From: JAGRKR01 sp041397725
GTDB taxonomy: Bacteria > Pseudomonadota > Alphaproteobacteria > Rhizobiales > Hyphomicrobiaceae
Reading direction: 5' to 3'
DNA length: 64,000 nt
Assembly: GCA_041397725.1 (NCBI GenBank)
Contig: JAWKVZ010000003.1
Span: 248,001-312,000 of the forward strand
Part shown: positions 52,426 through 61,194 of the stretch, piece after piece
How the letters are laid out: the number at the start of each line of letters is the position of its first letter
Numbering within the stretch: position 1 is the stretch's first letter
Program-made: the position numbers and the translations under genes
The notes under the pieces: model-generated
What the model saw: the letters and a program-made list of their open reading frames with translations, nothing else
Databases searched by the model: none
What the model was told of the DNA's origin: nothing

Positions 52426-53004
52426 ATGGCTTCTCGCGCGGCTGCCGACATCGAGATCGTACGACTTCGCGCGTGTGACGACCGTAATGCGGTGACGGCC
52501 GCCGTCGATCGCATCTTCTTCGAGTCGAGCGCCACCCAGCGTTTCGCCGACGCCGAGGCCAAGGCGCGCTTCCGCGAGCGCTGGCTCGGCCGCTATCTCA
52601 CCCACCACCTGGAGCACGCCTTCCTGGCGCGCGATGCCGGCGGGCAGGTGCTCGGCTACATCATCGGCGCGCCGGACGATCCCTCGCGCGACCGTCTGTT
52701 CGCCGACCTCGCGTTCTATCGCGACTTTGCGCCACTCTGCCGTGCTTTCCCCGCGCAGCTTCACATCAACGTCGCTGCGGATGCGCGCGACAGAGGCGTC
52801 GGCGCGGCGCTGATCGAGCACTTCGCCGCGCACATGGCGTCGTGCGGCGCGTCGGGCCTCCACGCCGTTACGGCGCAAGCCTCGCGCAACCGCTCCTTCT
52901 ACGCCCGCCACGGCTTCGTGCAGGAGGGGTCCTGCCTGTGGAACGATCACGTCGTGGTTTTCCTCGGCCGCCGCCTTGGTCGCGAGGGCGCGCCTGATGT
53001 ATGA
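52426..53004 (+). CDS. GNAT-family N-acetyltransferase
   Basis: 192 residues. The acetyl-CoA-binding motif A region is LHINVAADARDRGVGAALIEHF (R-x-x-G-x-G/A), followed by GLHAVTAQASRNRSFYARHGF, the typical beta5/alpha4 region with N and Y near the thiol of CoA. Substrate unknown. The start at 52426 gives the usual N-terminal strand (IEIVRLRACDD). Confidence 0.86.
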   Translation: MASRAAADIEIVRLRACDDRNAVTAAVDRIFFESSATQRFADAEAKARFRERWLGRYLTHHLEHAFLARDAGGQVLGYIIGAPDDPSRDRLFADLAFYRDFAPLCRAFPAQLHINVAADARDRGVGAALIEHFAAHMASCGASGLHAVTAQASRNRSFYARHGFVQEGSCLWNDHVVVFLGRRLGREGAPDV

Positions 53005-53064
53005 AGCGTGTGGCCGTGCGCCATGGCGTGGCGGGCCGGTGCGTCAGGAGAGGGAGCGGTCGCC

Positions 53065-54684
53065 ATGACGGACGATGCGGACACCTACGATTATGTCATC
53101 GTCGGCGCGGGTTCGGCCGGTTGCGTGCTCGCCAATCGCCTGTCGGAAGACCCCGCCGTGCGCGTGCTGCTGATCGAGGCCGGCGGCAAGGACAACTACA
53201 TCTGGGTGAAAATCCCCGTCGGCTATCTCTACTGCTTCGGCAATCCGCGGGTGGACTGGGGCTTCAAGACGGCCGAGGAGCCCGGTCTCAACGGCCGTAG
53301 CCTCAATTATCCGCGCGGCAAGGTGCTCGGGGGCTGCTCCGCCATCAACGGCATGATCTACATGCGCGGACAGGCACGCGACTACGACCAGTGGCGCCAG
53401 CTCGGCAACACGGGCTGGGGCTGGGACGACGTGCTGCCCTATTTCATGAAGCACGAGGACCAGTGCGCCATGGAGCCGGCGGGCTTTGCGGGCAAGCACG
53501 CGCGCGGCGGCGAGTGGCGCGTCGAGCGCGCGCGCGTGCGTTGGGACGTCCTCGACGCCTTCCGCGACGCCTGCGCGGAGGCCGGCATTCCCAAGGTCAC
53601 GGATTTCAACGGCGGCGACAACGAGGGCGTCGATTACTTCCACGTGAACCAGCGTTCGGGCTGGCGCTGGAGCACGGCCACCGGCTTCCTGCGCCCGGCT
53701 GCTTCGCGGCCCAATCTCACGGTCTCGACGCATACCCTGGTCGAGCGCCTGACGCTGGAGGGCAGGCGCGTCTCCGGCCTCGAGGTCAGGACCAGGGGCC
53801 AGCGCCGGACCGTGACGGTGCGACGGGAAGTGATCCTCTCGGCAGGCGCCATCGGCAGCCCGCAGATCCTGCAACTGTCGGGCATCGGTCCAGGCGCGCT
53901 GCTCCAGGGGCACGGCATCGCCGTGCGTCACGAGTTGCCGGGCGTCGGTGAGAACCTGCAGGATCACCTGCAGATCCGCTGTGCCTACAAGGTTTCCGGC
54001 ATCGCCACCTTGAACGAGCGCGCCAACAGTCTCATCGGCAAGATTGGCATCGCGCTCGAATACGCGCTGTTCCGCTCGGGGCCGATGTCGATGGCGCCGT
54101 CGCAGGTTGGCGCCTTCGCGCGCACGGATCCGTCGTTCGAGACGCCCAACGTGCAGTATCACATCCAGCCGTTGACGCTCGACAGGTTCGGCGAGCCGCT
54201 GCATCCCTTCCCGGCCTTCACGGCGAGCGTGTGCAACCTGCGCCCCGAGAGCCGGGGACACGTGCGCATCGTCTCGGGCGACCCGAGCGCGCATCCCGAG
54301 ATCCGGGCGAACTATCTCTCGACCGAGGGCGATCGCCGCGTCGCCGCAGATTCGATCCGTCTGACGCGCCGCATCGTCTCGATGCCGTCGCTTGCCCGCT
54401 ACGCCCCTGTCGAGTTCAAACCCGGTCCCGCGTACACCAGCGACGAGGATCTGGCACGCGTGGCCGGCGACATTGCCACGACGATCTTCCACCCGGTGGG
54501 CACCGCGAAAATGGGGACCGACCCCATGGCGGTTGTCGATCCCCGCCTCAAGGTGCACGGGCTCGCTGGCCTGCGCGTGGTGGATGCCTCGGTCATGCCG
54601 ACCATCACCTCCGGCAACACCAATTCCCCGACCATCATGATCGCCGAGAAGGCGAGCGCCATGATCGCCGAGGATTGGCGGTGA
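53065..54684 (+). CDS. GMC-family FAD oxidoreductase (choline/alcohol dehydrogenase-like)
   Basis: 539 residues. FAD-binding GAGSAGCVLANRLSED, GMC signature 1 (PRGKVLGGCSAINGMIYMRG), signature 2 (GAIGSPQILQLSGIGP), and catalytic His and Asn in HPVGTAKMG and TSGNTNSPT. Closest by eye to AlkJ/choline dehydrogenase members. It oxidises an alcohol and passes electrons to a quinone or oxygen. No betaine genes adjacent, so choline is not implied. Confidence 0.93.
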   Translation: MTDDADTYDYVIVGAGSAGCVLANRLSEDPAVRVLLIEAGGKDNYIWVKIPVGYLYCFGNPRVDWGFKTAEEPGLNGRSLNYPRGKVLGGCSAINGMIYMRGQARDYDQWRQLGNTGWGWDDVLPYFMKHEDQCAMEPAGFAGKHARGGEWRVERARVRWDVLDAFRDACAEAGIPKVTDFNGGDNEGVDYFHVNQRSGWRWSTATGFLRPAASRPNLTVSTHTLVERLTLEGRRVSGLEVRTRGQRRTVTVRREVILSAGAIGSPQILQLSGIGPGALLQGHGIAVRHELPGVGENLQDHLQIRCAYKVSGIATLNERANSLIGKIGIALEYALFRSGPMSMAPSQVGAFARTDPSFETPNVQYHIQPLTLDRFGEPLHPFPAFTASVCNLRPESRGHVRIVSGDPSAHPEIRANYLSTEGDRRVAADSIRLTRRIVSMPSLARYAPVEFKPGPAYTSDEDLARVAGDIATTIFHPVGTAKMGTDPMAVVDPRLKVHGLAGLRVVDASVMPTITSGNTNSPTIMIAEKASAMIAEDWR

Positions 54685-54699
54685 GGCAGAAGGCGCGCG

Positions 54700-55992
54700 T
54701 CAGTCGCGCCCATTGAAAGAGAACGGCGCCCAGCGTGGCAACGGGCGGGCCGAAAGAATGCCCGTCGAGGGCGGCTTGCGAGCCTCGACCTCGGTGGAGC
54801 GCGGCGCGCCGAGTGCCGAGCGTGTCGCCCTCACGGGGCCCTTCTTGCGCGCCAGGCGCCGCGCGCGATGGCTGTCGCCTGGGCCGACGCCGCGGCGTGG
54901 CGCGCGCAACTGCTTCGGCGGCGCCTGCGGAGCGGGTGACAGGGTGGTGAGCGGCGGACGAACGGTCTCGCTGGGCGTCGCCGCCCTGGTCTCGTCGGGT
55001 GTGGCCACAACGGCGACGTGGGGCGCAGGCTTCGCCGTCCTGGCGGGGGCCGGCGGCAACCGGAGCCGGGCCGAGGTCTCGACCAGATGCCCGGAAACGA
55101 CGCGAACGCCGAAGCTCGATTGCGCGACCGGGCGATCTTCCGAGTCGAGCAGCTCGACGGAGATGTCGAAGCGGTCGAGCGGCGTGGCCGGCAGCGACAG
55201 CGTCAGGGCCTCGAGCTCCTGCGGGCTCACCGCCCATATGCCCGGCGCCACCCGCATGCCGTGCGACAGCGTGATGCCCTCAGGCAGGTTGCGGATCATC
55301 AGCAGATGCAGAGGATACAGGGTCGAGCCCGACTGGATCGAAAGTGGAAATCTCGCGGAGTGGCTGCGATCGGGCCTGAGAACGATTTCGAAAATCGGCG
55401 CGAGGGTCGCACTGCCGGGAACCGGCTTCGGCGCGGGACGGGCTTCGGGAAGCCGGACCGGCGTCACCGCCACGTCGCCGACGCGTGCGCTCGCCCGTGG
55501 CGACGCAGGAGGCGCAGGCTCATCGCGCGAGGCGATGGCGAGCCGACCTGGTGCGGGCGGACTTGCGGCATGAAGTGCGGTCAGGCGACCGGCGGCCCCG
55601 GGGAGTGCTCTGACCTCCGTCGGCAGTGCATTGATCGCCAGCGCCAGGATCAGCGCGCCGATGAGGCCACTGCCCAGGCCGGCAGCGATCCAGGCGGTCA
55701 TGCTGGCCCGGCGCGCCGACGCCTCGGTCGTGTTCCTGAAGGCTTCGATCTGGTGGAGCTTCCGGGAGTGCTCGAGAGCCGACAGCACATCTTCGAAGGG
55801 GGGCTCGAAGGCGGGCTCGAGAGGGGGATCGTCGCCTGCCGCGGGCCAATCGGGTGGCGCATCGGCCGCGTCCCCCGCGGCCGGGCGTGCGTGCGGCAGC
55901 TCTCGTGGTGGGCTCTCGTCGAGTTCGGCCAGTCGGGCCATAAGGCTCCTCCGCCAGTCGTCCTCTGACAGTCCCGGATGCAAACTCGCCAT
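54700..55992 (-). CDS. Hypothetical inner-membrane protein with long periplasmic domain
   Basis: 430 residues. Soluble acidic, Pro-rich N-terminus (1-95), one membrane helix (MTAWIAAGLGSGLIGALILALAIN), a periplasmic region with a beta-like domain (FPLSIQSGSTLYPLHLLMIRNLPEG split by variation; LDRFDISVELLD), and a basic, disordered C-terminus. GGGAGG 6 nt before the ATG at 55992. No family recognised. Confidence 0.68.
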   Translation of the reverse strand: MASLHPGLSEDDWRRSLMARLAELDESPPRELPHARPAAGDAADAPPDWPAAGDDPPLEPAFEPPFEDVLSALEHSRKLHQIEAFRNTTEASARRASMTAWIAAGLGSGLIGALILALAINALPTEVRALPGAAGRLTALHAASPPAPGRLAIASRDEPAPPASPRASARVGDVAVTPVRLPEARPAPKPVPGSATLAPIFEIVLRPDRSHSARFPLSIQSGSTLYPLHLLMIRNLPEGITLSHGMRVAPGIWAVSPQELEALTLSLPATPLDRFDISVELLDSEDRPVAQSSFGVRVVSGHLVETSARLRLPPAPARTAKPAPHVAVVATPDETRAATPSETVRPPLTTLSPAPQAPPKQLRAPRRGVGPGDSHRARRLARKKGPVRATRSALGAPRSTEVEARKPPSTGILSARPLPRWAPFSFNGRD

Positions 55993-56513
55993 GCTCAGCC
56001 TCCCTCGACGCCGGCGAGGTGCGTCGCGCAACACGTGAGCCACGTTGGGTTCCGCCACCCAGCCACGCTCGTAGTGCCGACGCGGATATCCGAGATCCCG
56101 ACCGATACCTGACCGGACTGAGAGCGTCGGACTCGCCGCTAGCGTTGTATGAAGCCAATCTGCAACAGGCTTTCAAGAAAAAACAACGACGACGGAATAA
56201 ATGCTTTACATCAGGCGAGCCTTGCACTTGCCGCTTTTGTCCGAGGGCGGATGAAGTTGTCAACTCTCGAGGTGGCGACCGCAGGTAGAGTCTCCGATGC
56301 GCCAGGGTGTGGATCGGCGGACGCTCCGTGCGCACGCTGAGCGAGGAACCGGCCGGGCAGGTCGCACGACGGGACGGGGTGAGCGGGGGCAGGAGAGTCT
56401 TCCCAGGCCGGGCGCGCGCGTCTCCGGGTGGTTCCGTCGCTCTCGAGTCGGGCTCACCGTGGGCCTTGTCACAATGCCGTCATAGTCGGGCGAACCAGAG
56501 CGCGCCCGCTCGC
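55993..56513. other. 521-bp intergenic region
   Basis: No gene supported. An AT-richer patch at 56160-56215 contrasts with the surroundings. On the minus strand TTGACA (56263-56258) could be a -35 box for the gene starting at 55992, but the matching -10 (ACAAAA, 17 bp away) is poor. Confidence 0.45.
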
Positions 56514-57626
56514 CTACAGCAGCCCGGCGACGTGCTCGGCGATGGCGAGGGATGAGGTGAGGCCGGGACTCTCGATGCCGTAGAGTGCGACGAGGTTGGC
56601 GTGGCCGTGCGTCTCGGGGCCGTGGATGGCGAAGTCGGGCACGGGCTCGCCCTGTCGGTAGATTTTCGGGCGGATGCCGGTGTAGTCGGGCTGCAGCGCC
56701 TCCGCCGGCAGGTCCGGCCAGTAGCGGCGCACCTCCTGGGTGAAGAGGCGCTGGCGGGCGCCATCGCCATCCTCGAAGTCGTAGGAGATTTCGTCCTTCC
56801 ATTCGAGGTCGGGGCCGAACTTGGCCTTGCCGCCGATGTCGAGTGTCAGGTGGATACCGAGCCAGGCGCCTTCGGGCATGGGGTAGATCAGGCGCTGGAA
56901 GGGCGAGCGGCCGGGATAGGCGAAGTAATGGCCCTTGGCGGGGTAGGTGACCGGCACCCGGTAGCCCGCTTTGCCTCCGAGCATCTCACCGAGCCAGGTG
57001 GCGCCGAGGCCGGCAGAGAGCACGAGGCGCTTCGCCGTGATGGCGCCGGCCGCCTCGCCGCCCGTCTCGACGCGGAAGAGGCCGTCGGGCGTGCGCGAGA
57101 GCGCACTGACGGGGGTGTTGAGCACGACCTGTCCGCCGTGCGAGGTAATGTGCCCTTCGAGCGCCAGCATGTAGCCGTGGCTGTCGATGACGCCGGTGGA
57201 GGGCGAGAGCAGCGCCGCGACGCAGAAGAGCGCGGGCTCCATGGCCATGGCGTCGGCGCCGGTGACGTAGGTGAGGTCGTCGACGCCGTTCGTGAGCGCC
57301 GTCTTGCGGATCGCCTCGAGTTTGGGGAGCTGGTCCTCGGAGGTCGCGACCAGCAGCTTGCCGCGTCGCTCGTGCGGCACGCCGTTCTCGGCGAGGAACG
57401 CATAGAGCAGATGCTTGCCATGGACACAGTGGCGGGCGCGCAGGCCGCCCGGCGGATAGTAGAGCCCGGCGTGGATGACCTCGCTGTTGCGCGAGCTCGT
57501 TTCCGAGCCGATGAGATCGTGGCGCTCCAGCACCATGACCTCCTGGCCCTTCAGGGCGAGCGCGCGGGCGCAGGCGAGCCCAACGGCTCCCGCGCCGACG
57601 ACGATGGTCTCAACGTCTGCAGTCAT
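56514..57626 (-). CDS. FAD-dependent oxidoreductase, L-2-hydroxyglutarate oxidase-like
   Basis: 370 residues of the DAO family. FAD motif VGAGAVGLACARALALKG; SSRNSEVIHAGLYYPPGGLRA (split by variation) and GIHLTLDIGGKAKFGPD match LhgO/L2HGDH-type enzymes. It oxidises a 2-hydroxyacid, probably L-2-hydroxyglutarate, to the 2-oxoacid. Single gene on the minus strand upstream of nothing related. Confidence 0.88.
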   Translation of the reverse strand: MTADVETIVVGAGAVGLACARALALKGQEVMVLERHDLIGSETSSRNSEVIHAGLYYPPGGLRARHCVHGKHLLYAFLAENGVPHERRGKLLVATSEDQLPKLEAIRKTALTNGVDDLTYVTGADAMAMEPALFCVAALLSPSTGVIDSHGYMLALEGHITSHGGQVVLNTPVSALSRTPDGLFRVETGGEAAGAITAKRLVLSAGLGATWLGEMLGGKAGYRVPVTYPAKGHYFAYPGRSPFQRLIYPMPEGAWLGIHLTLDIGGKAKFGPDLEWKDEISYDFEDGDGARQRLFTQEVRRYWPDLPAEALQPDYTGIRPKIYRQGEPVPDFAIHGPETHGHANLVALYGIESPGLTSSLAIAEHVAGLL

Positions 57627-57736
57627 GGTGTGTCACTCGCATCCCGGCATCAGGTGTGGGCGCACCTCATGGCATGATTGCAGCCCTCGGGGAAGACCCG
57701 CCGATGGGCGCGGTCCGCGGCGGGCGCGCCGGAGCC

Positions 57737-58675
57737 TCAGGCAACGGGCGGCAGGCCCTCGGCGACGCGCACGTCGTTGATCACCTCGCGCACGCGCTGG
57801 CGCAGGGGCTTCAACTGCACGCCGAATTCCTCCACGAGGCGCCGGTTGTCGATGAGGAAGTTGCCGGATTTCTCGCGGCCCCCCGTTGCCGCCTCGAAGC
57901 GAATGTCGGCGTCGGGCAGTACCTCGCGCACGAGTACGGCGAGCTCGCCGAGACTGATGGTGACGCCGCCGGAATTGTAGGTGGTGTGGCGCGGCTTGTC
58001 GGCCAGCAGCACGCGTGCCATCGCCTCCGCCATGTCCTCGACGTGGATGACGCACCGCATCGTGTCGGCATAGGGAAAGGTGACGGGCTTGCCGCGGGCC
58101 GGCTGGCACATGCAATTGACGTGATCGATCGAGCCGAACTTCTTGTCCGGACCGGTGACGTTGGCCGGACGGATGCACGTGATGGTCATGCCGTAGGCGC
58201 GTCTGTAGTCGTGGGCCTGCCACTCGTTGATGATCTTGTTGACCGCGTACTGGCTCTCGCCATAGCGCTCGTCGCTCTCGTCGACGAGGCGCTCGCCGAA
58301 GCGGGACTGCTGGCCGCTGACAGCCACGGAGCTGGCGAACACGGTGTGCCTGACGCCCAGGCGCCGGGCCGCCTCGAAGCAATTGTCCATGCCCTGCAGC
58401 TCGAGCTTGAAGGCCACGTGCGGCGCCAGATCGCCGATGAAATAGGAGAGATTGATCAGCCGTTCCGCGCGGGACTCCTGCACCGCGCCGATGACGTCGT
58501 CGAACTGGGTGACGTCGCCGCGCACGACCTTGACCTTGCCGCCGAGCGATGCGAAGGCCGCCGACGCCGTGGCAACGTCGATGTCCATGCAGGTGATGTC
58601 GTGGCCGGCCGCCGCCAGGATCGGAATCATGCGCCGGCCGATGAACCCCGCCCCGCCAACCACCAGGATAGACAT
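57737..58675 (-). CDS. NAD-dependent epimerase/dehydratase (extended SDR)
   Basis: 312 residues. NAD motif GGAGFIGRRM, catalytic YxxxK in YAVNK, substrate-binding RPANVTGP. The substrate is usually a nucleotide sugar; no glycan genes lie nearby. Start at 58675 (MSILVVGG), GGGAGCGC upstream. Divergent from the selW-like gene with 174 bp between starts. Confidence 0.9.
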   Translation of the reverse strand: MSILVVGGAGFIGRRMIPILAAAGHDITCMDIDVATASAAFASLGGKVKVVRGDVTQFDDVIGAVQESRAERLINLSYFIGDLAPHVAFKLELQGMDNCFEAARRLGVRHTVFASSVAVSGQQSRFGERLVDESDERYGESQYAVNKIINEWQAHDYRRAYGMTITCIRPANVTGPDKKFGSIDHVNCMCQPARGKPVTFPYADTMRCVIHVEDMAEAMARVLLADKPRHTTYNSGGVTISLGELAVLVREVLPDADIRFEAATGGREKSGNFLIDNRRLVEEFGVQLKPLRQRVREVINDVRVAEGLPPVA

Positions 58676-58849
58676 GTGCTGCGCTCCCCCGCGTTCCGGC
58701 CCTCGGGCCCTGTCGTCGTTCGCCGGCGGCACGTTAGCAGCATCGCGTGCGGCGGCGGAAGGGCCTCATCCGCGAAGAGCCTTGCGCTCGCGCCCCGCCC
58801 TTGCGAGGCTTGCCGACACAGCATCGGCCCAATCGGGAAGGAGCGAGGC

Positions 58850-59071
58850 ATGAAGGTCGAGATCGCATACTGCGGGGCCTGAGGCTACGAGCCACGCGCC
58901 CGTGAGGCGCGCAGCATCGTGCTCGAGGCGCAGCCGGCGGCCGAGGTCAGCTTGCGGCGCTCCCACGGCGGCGTCTTCGATATCCTCGTGGATGGCCGGC
59001 TGGTCTTCTCGAAGTCCGCGAGCGGCCGCTTCCCCAGCAGGGCGGACATCCTGGCGGCTTTGGCGGTGTGA
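58850..59071 (+). CDS. SelW-like selenoprotein (Rdx family), UGA at 58880-58882
   Basis: With the in-frame TGA at 58880-58882 read as selenocysteine the gene encodes 73 residues. KVEIAYC8GA-Sec11-GYEPRARE is the CxxU motif and following helix of SelW/Rdx proteins, followed by GGVFDILVDGRLVFSK, the family's conserved strand pair, and a last helix (RADILAALAV). Thioredoxin-like fold, length normal for bacterial SelW-like proteins. AAGGAG lies 6 nt before the ATG. A hairpin with a G-U loop follows the UGA (58895-58911). Likely a thiol/selenol redox protein. Without recoding only a 10-residue peptide would be made. Confidence 0.87.
58895..58911 (+). promoter_or_regulatory. Candidate bacterial SECIS element of the selW-like gene
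   Basis: Perfect 6-bp stem CGCGCC (58895-58900) with GGCGCG (58906-58911), loop CGTGA. The loop starts 18 nt after the UGA, the distance known for E. coli fdhF from memory, and has G then U at its second and third positions. Confidence 0.65.
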
Positions 59072-59282
59072 GCGATCAATTAAGGTTGCGGACAGGCCAT
59101 CGTCGGCAGCTCCAGCGCGTCGCATTCCACCGTCTGCAGCCGGGCCGGACGGCCGGAGTGCGGCATCGCGGGCACAGCATGAGATCTCTCTGTCGTCGGC
59201 TCTTGGCATTCCAACATCCGCTCGCTTAATCTCGCAATCAGCTTGAGAGTGACCTTCTTTTGGCAACATGAGGGCTGAGATC

Positions 59283-59807
59283 ATGCGTTCCATTTTTAGG
59301 GTTTTTCTTCTGGGGCTCTTCCTGAGCGGCTCGTTCGCTCTGCTCGCGCCGGCGCCCGCCGCCGCGCAGTGCAATCCCGGCTACAAGCTTTGCCCCGATC
59401 ATCTCGGTGGCGGCTGTGCACCCATCGGGTCCATCTGCTGTGCGGGCGGCAAGCACGTCACGTCGGGGCGCTGCCCGCGCACCAGCGGCGGCAGCTATGG
59501 CGCCATCGCCGTAGCGCTCTGGCGTGAAAGCTCGGGCCGCTCGCGCGTCGCGGTCGGCGTCGGCTGGAAGTATCGCTCGCTGTCCGAGGCGAGCCGCAGC
59601 GCCATGAGCCAGTGCCAGGGCCGGGGCGGGCAGGGCTGCCGGGTCGTGACGACCTTCAGCAACGGCGGTTGCGGCTATGTGGCCACCGGCTCCAGCAGCA
59701 ACGGTGTCTCCTACGGCACCGGCGCCACGCCTCGCATTGCGCTCTCCGAGTGCCGCAAGAACGGGCACAGCTGCAGCCGCGCCATCGGTGGCTGCACGGT
59801 CAGATAG
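59283..59807 (+). CDS. Secreted Cys-rich DUF4189 protein
   Basis: 174 residues. Signal peptide (VFLLGLFLSGSFALLAPAPAAA), a Cys-rich segment (CNPGYKLCPDHLGGGCAP, GSICC; six Cys in about 30 residues), then a DUF4189 domain with YGAIAVALW, AMSQCQGRGGQGCRVV and ALSECRKNG. Such domains are secreted and disulfide-bonded; activity unknown. I favour the ATG at 59283 (GAGGG 8 nt upstream) over 59268. A terminator follows at 59861. Confidence 0.8.
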   Translation: MRSIFRVFLLGLFLSGSFALLAPAPAAAQCNPGYKLCPDHLGGGCAPIGSICCAGGKHVTSGRCPRTSGGSYGAIAVALWRESSGRSRVAVGVGWKYRSLSEASRSAMSQCQGRGGQGCRVVTTFSNGGCGYVATGSSSNGVSYGTGATPRIALSECRKNGHSCSRAIGGCTVR

Positions 59808-59860
59808 CGAGCGGCCGTCGGTTCTTCCTGGCCTTGCGATTGGCCCTATGACTCGAGACG

Positions 59861-59890
59861 ACGCCGGCTCGTGCACGCGAGCCGGCGTTT
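59861..59890 (+). terminator. Intrinsic terminator after the DUF4189 gene
   Basis: Perfect 11-bp stem (59861-59871 with 59878-59888), 6-nt loop, followed by only three T. Located 53 bp after the stop. Confidence 0.65.
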
Positions 59891-60057
59891 GCCATCTGAT
59901 GCGTGGACGCTCAACCGCGTACCGGGCCGACCGCCGGCGACCGAAGCGGCCTTGACACGGCATCAGCGAACAAAATAAGAACGAGAGGTTCGGTTTCTGC
60001 ATCCCCCGTGCGCCGGCCCGGCGGGAGCGAGCGCTGCTGCGAGGGAGCCCGACGCGC

Positions 60058-61194
60058 GTGGCCTTCACATTCGTCCATACGGCCGACTGGCAGATCGGCA
60101 AGACCTTCGGCGGCTTCCCCGAGGACAAGGCCGCCATCCTGAAGCGCGCCCGTCTCGACGCCGTCGCGCGCATCGCCGCGCAGGCTCGGACGAAGGGCGC
60201 CGCCCACGTGCTGGTCGCTGGCGATATTTTCGATGCCGAGACGCTGCCCGATCAGACGCTGCGCGAAGCGCTGAGCATCATGCGGAAGTGCGCCGACCTC
60301 ACGTGGCATCTGCTGCCGGGCAATCACGATCCGGCGCGTCCCGGCGGCCTCTGGCAGAGGGTGCGCGCGCTCGGCGGGCCGCTCGCCAATGTCCGCGCCC
60401 ACGACACGCAGGGCGCGACAGAGATCGCGCCAGGGGTCCACCTGCTGGCAGCACCACTCACCAGCAGGGCCGCGAGCGGCGACCCGACGGCGTGGATGGA
60501 CAGCGCGGCGACACCGGAAGGAGCGCTGCGCATAGGGCTCGCGCACGGCTCGGTGCAGGGCTTCGGCAGCCTCGGCGAGGCGGCGGTCCAGATCGCCCAG
60601 GATCGTCCCGAGCGGGCCGGGCTCGCGTATCTGGCGCTTGGCGACTGGCACGGCGCGCGGCAGATCGGCCCGAGGGTCTGGTACTCCGGCACGCCGGAGC
60701 CGGATCGCTACGTCAGGAACGAGCCGGGTCATGCCCTCGTCGTGCGGCTCGCCTCTCCATCCGCCGCGCCTGAGGTCGAACGGGTCGCGACGGCAGAGTT
60801 CCACTGGTCGCAACGTGCGGTGCAGCTCGACAGCCTCGCGGATATCGAGGCGGTGGCCGTCGAGGTGGCAGCGCTCGGGGCCGCCTCGCGCTCGCATCTG
60901 CTGGCACTGGAACTGGCGGGGCAGCTTTCACTCGCCGAGCACAGTGCGCTCGAAGCACGTCTCGAGGCGCTGGCGGCCGAGCTCTTCTGGCTGGAGCACG
61001 ACGCAGCCGATCTCCACGTCGCCGCCGATGGGGCCGACCAGGCCATGATCGGCGGCGGGGTGATCGGCGAAGTGGCTGCGCGCCTTCGCGCCGTGGCCGC
61101 TGCGGACGACGCCCAGGCGCGGGCCGTGGCGGAGCTGGCCCTGCGGAAGCTCTACGGCTACGCCCGCCAGGCGGGTGAAGGGAGGCGCTCTTGA
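60058..61194 (+). CDS. SbcD/Mre11-like DNA exonuclease (YhaO type)
   Basis: 378 residues. Calcineurin-like phosphoesterase motifs: HTADWQIGK, VAGDIFD, LLPGNHD, LAHGSV and LGDWHGA supply the two-metal site. The domain order and the HTADWQ form resemble YhaO more than SbcD. It works with the ATPase encoded next as a DNA end-processing complex. GTG start at 60058. The last 4 bp overlap the ATPase gene. Confidence 0.88.
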   Translation: MAFTFVHTADWQIGKTFGGFPEDKAAILKRARLDAVARIAAQARTKGAAHVLVAGDIFDAETLPDQTLREALSIMRKCADLTWHLLPGNHDPARPGGLWQRVRALGGPLANVRAHDTQGATEIAPGVHLLAAPLTSRAASGDPTAWMDSAATPEGALRIGLAHGSVQGFGSLGEAAVQIAQDRPERAGLAYLALGDWHGARQIGPRVWYSGTPEPDRYVRNEPGHALVVRLASPSAAPEVERVATAEFHWSQRAVQLDSLADIEAVAVEVAALGAASRSHLLALELAGQLSLAEHSALEARLEALAAELFWLEHDAADLHVAADGADQAMIGGGVIGEVAARLRAVAAADDAQARAVAELALRKLYGYARQAGEGRRS

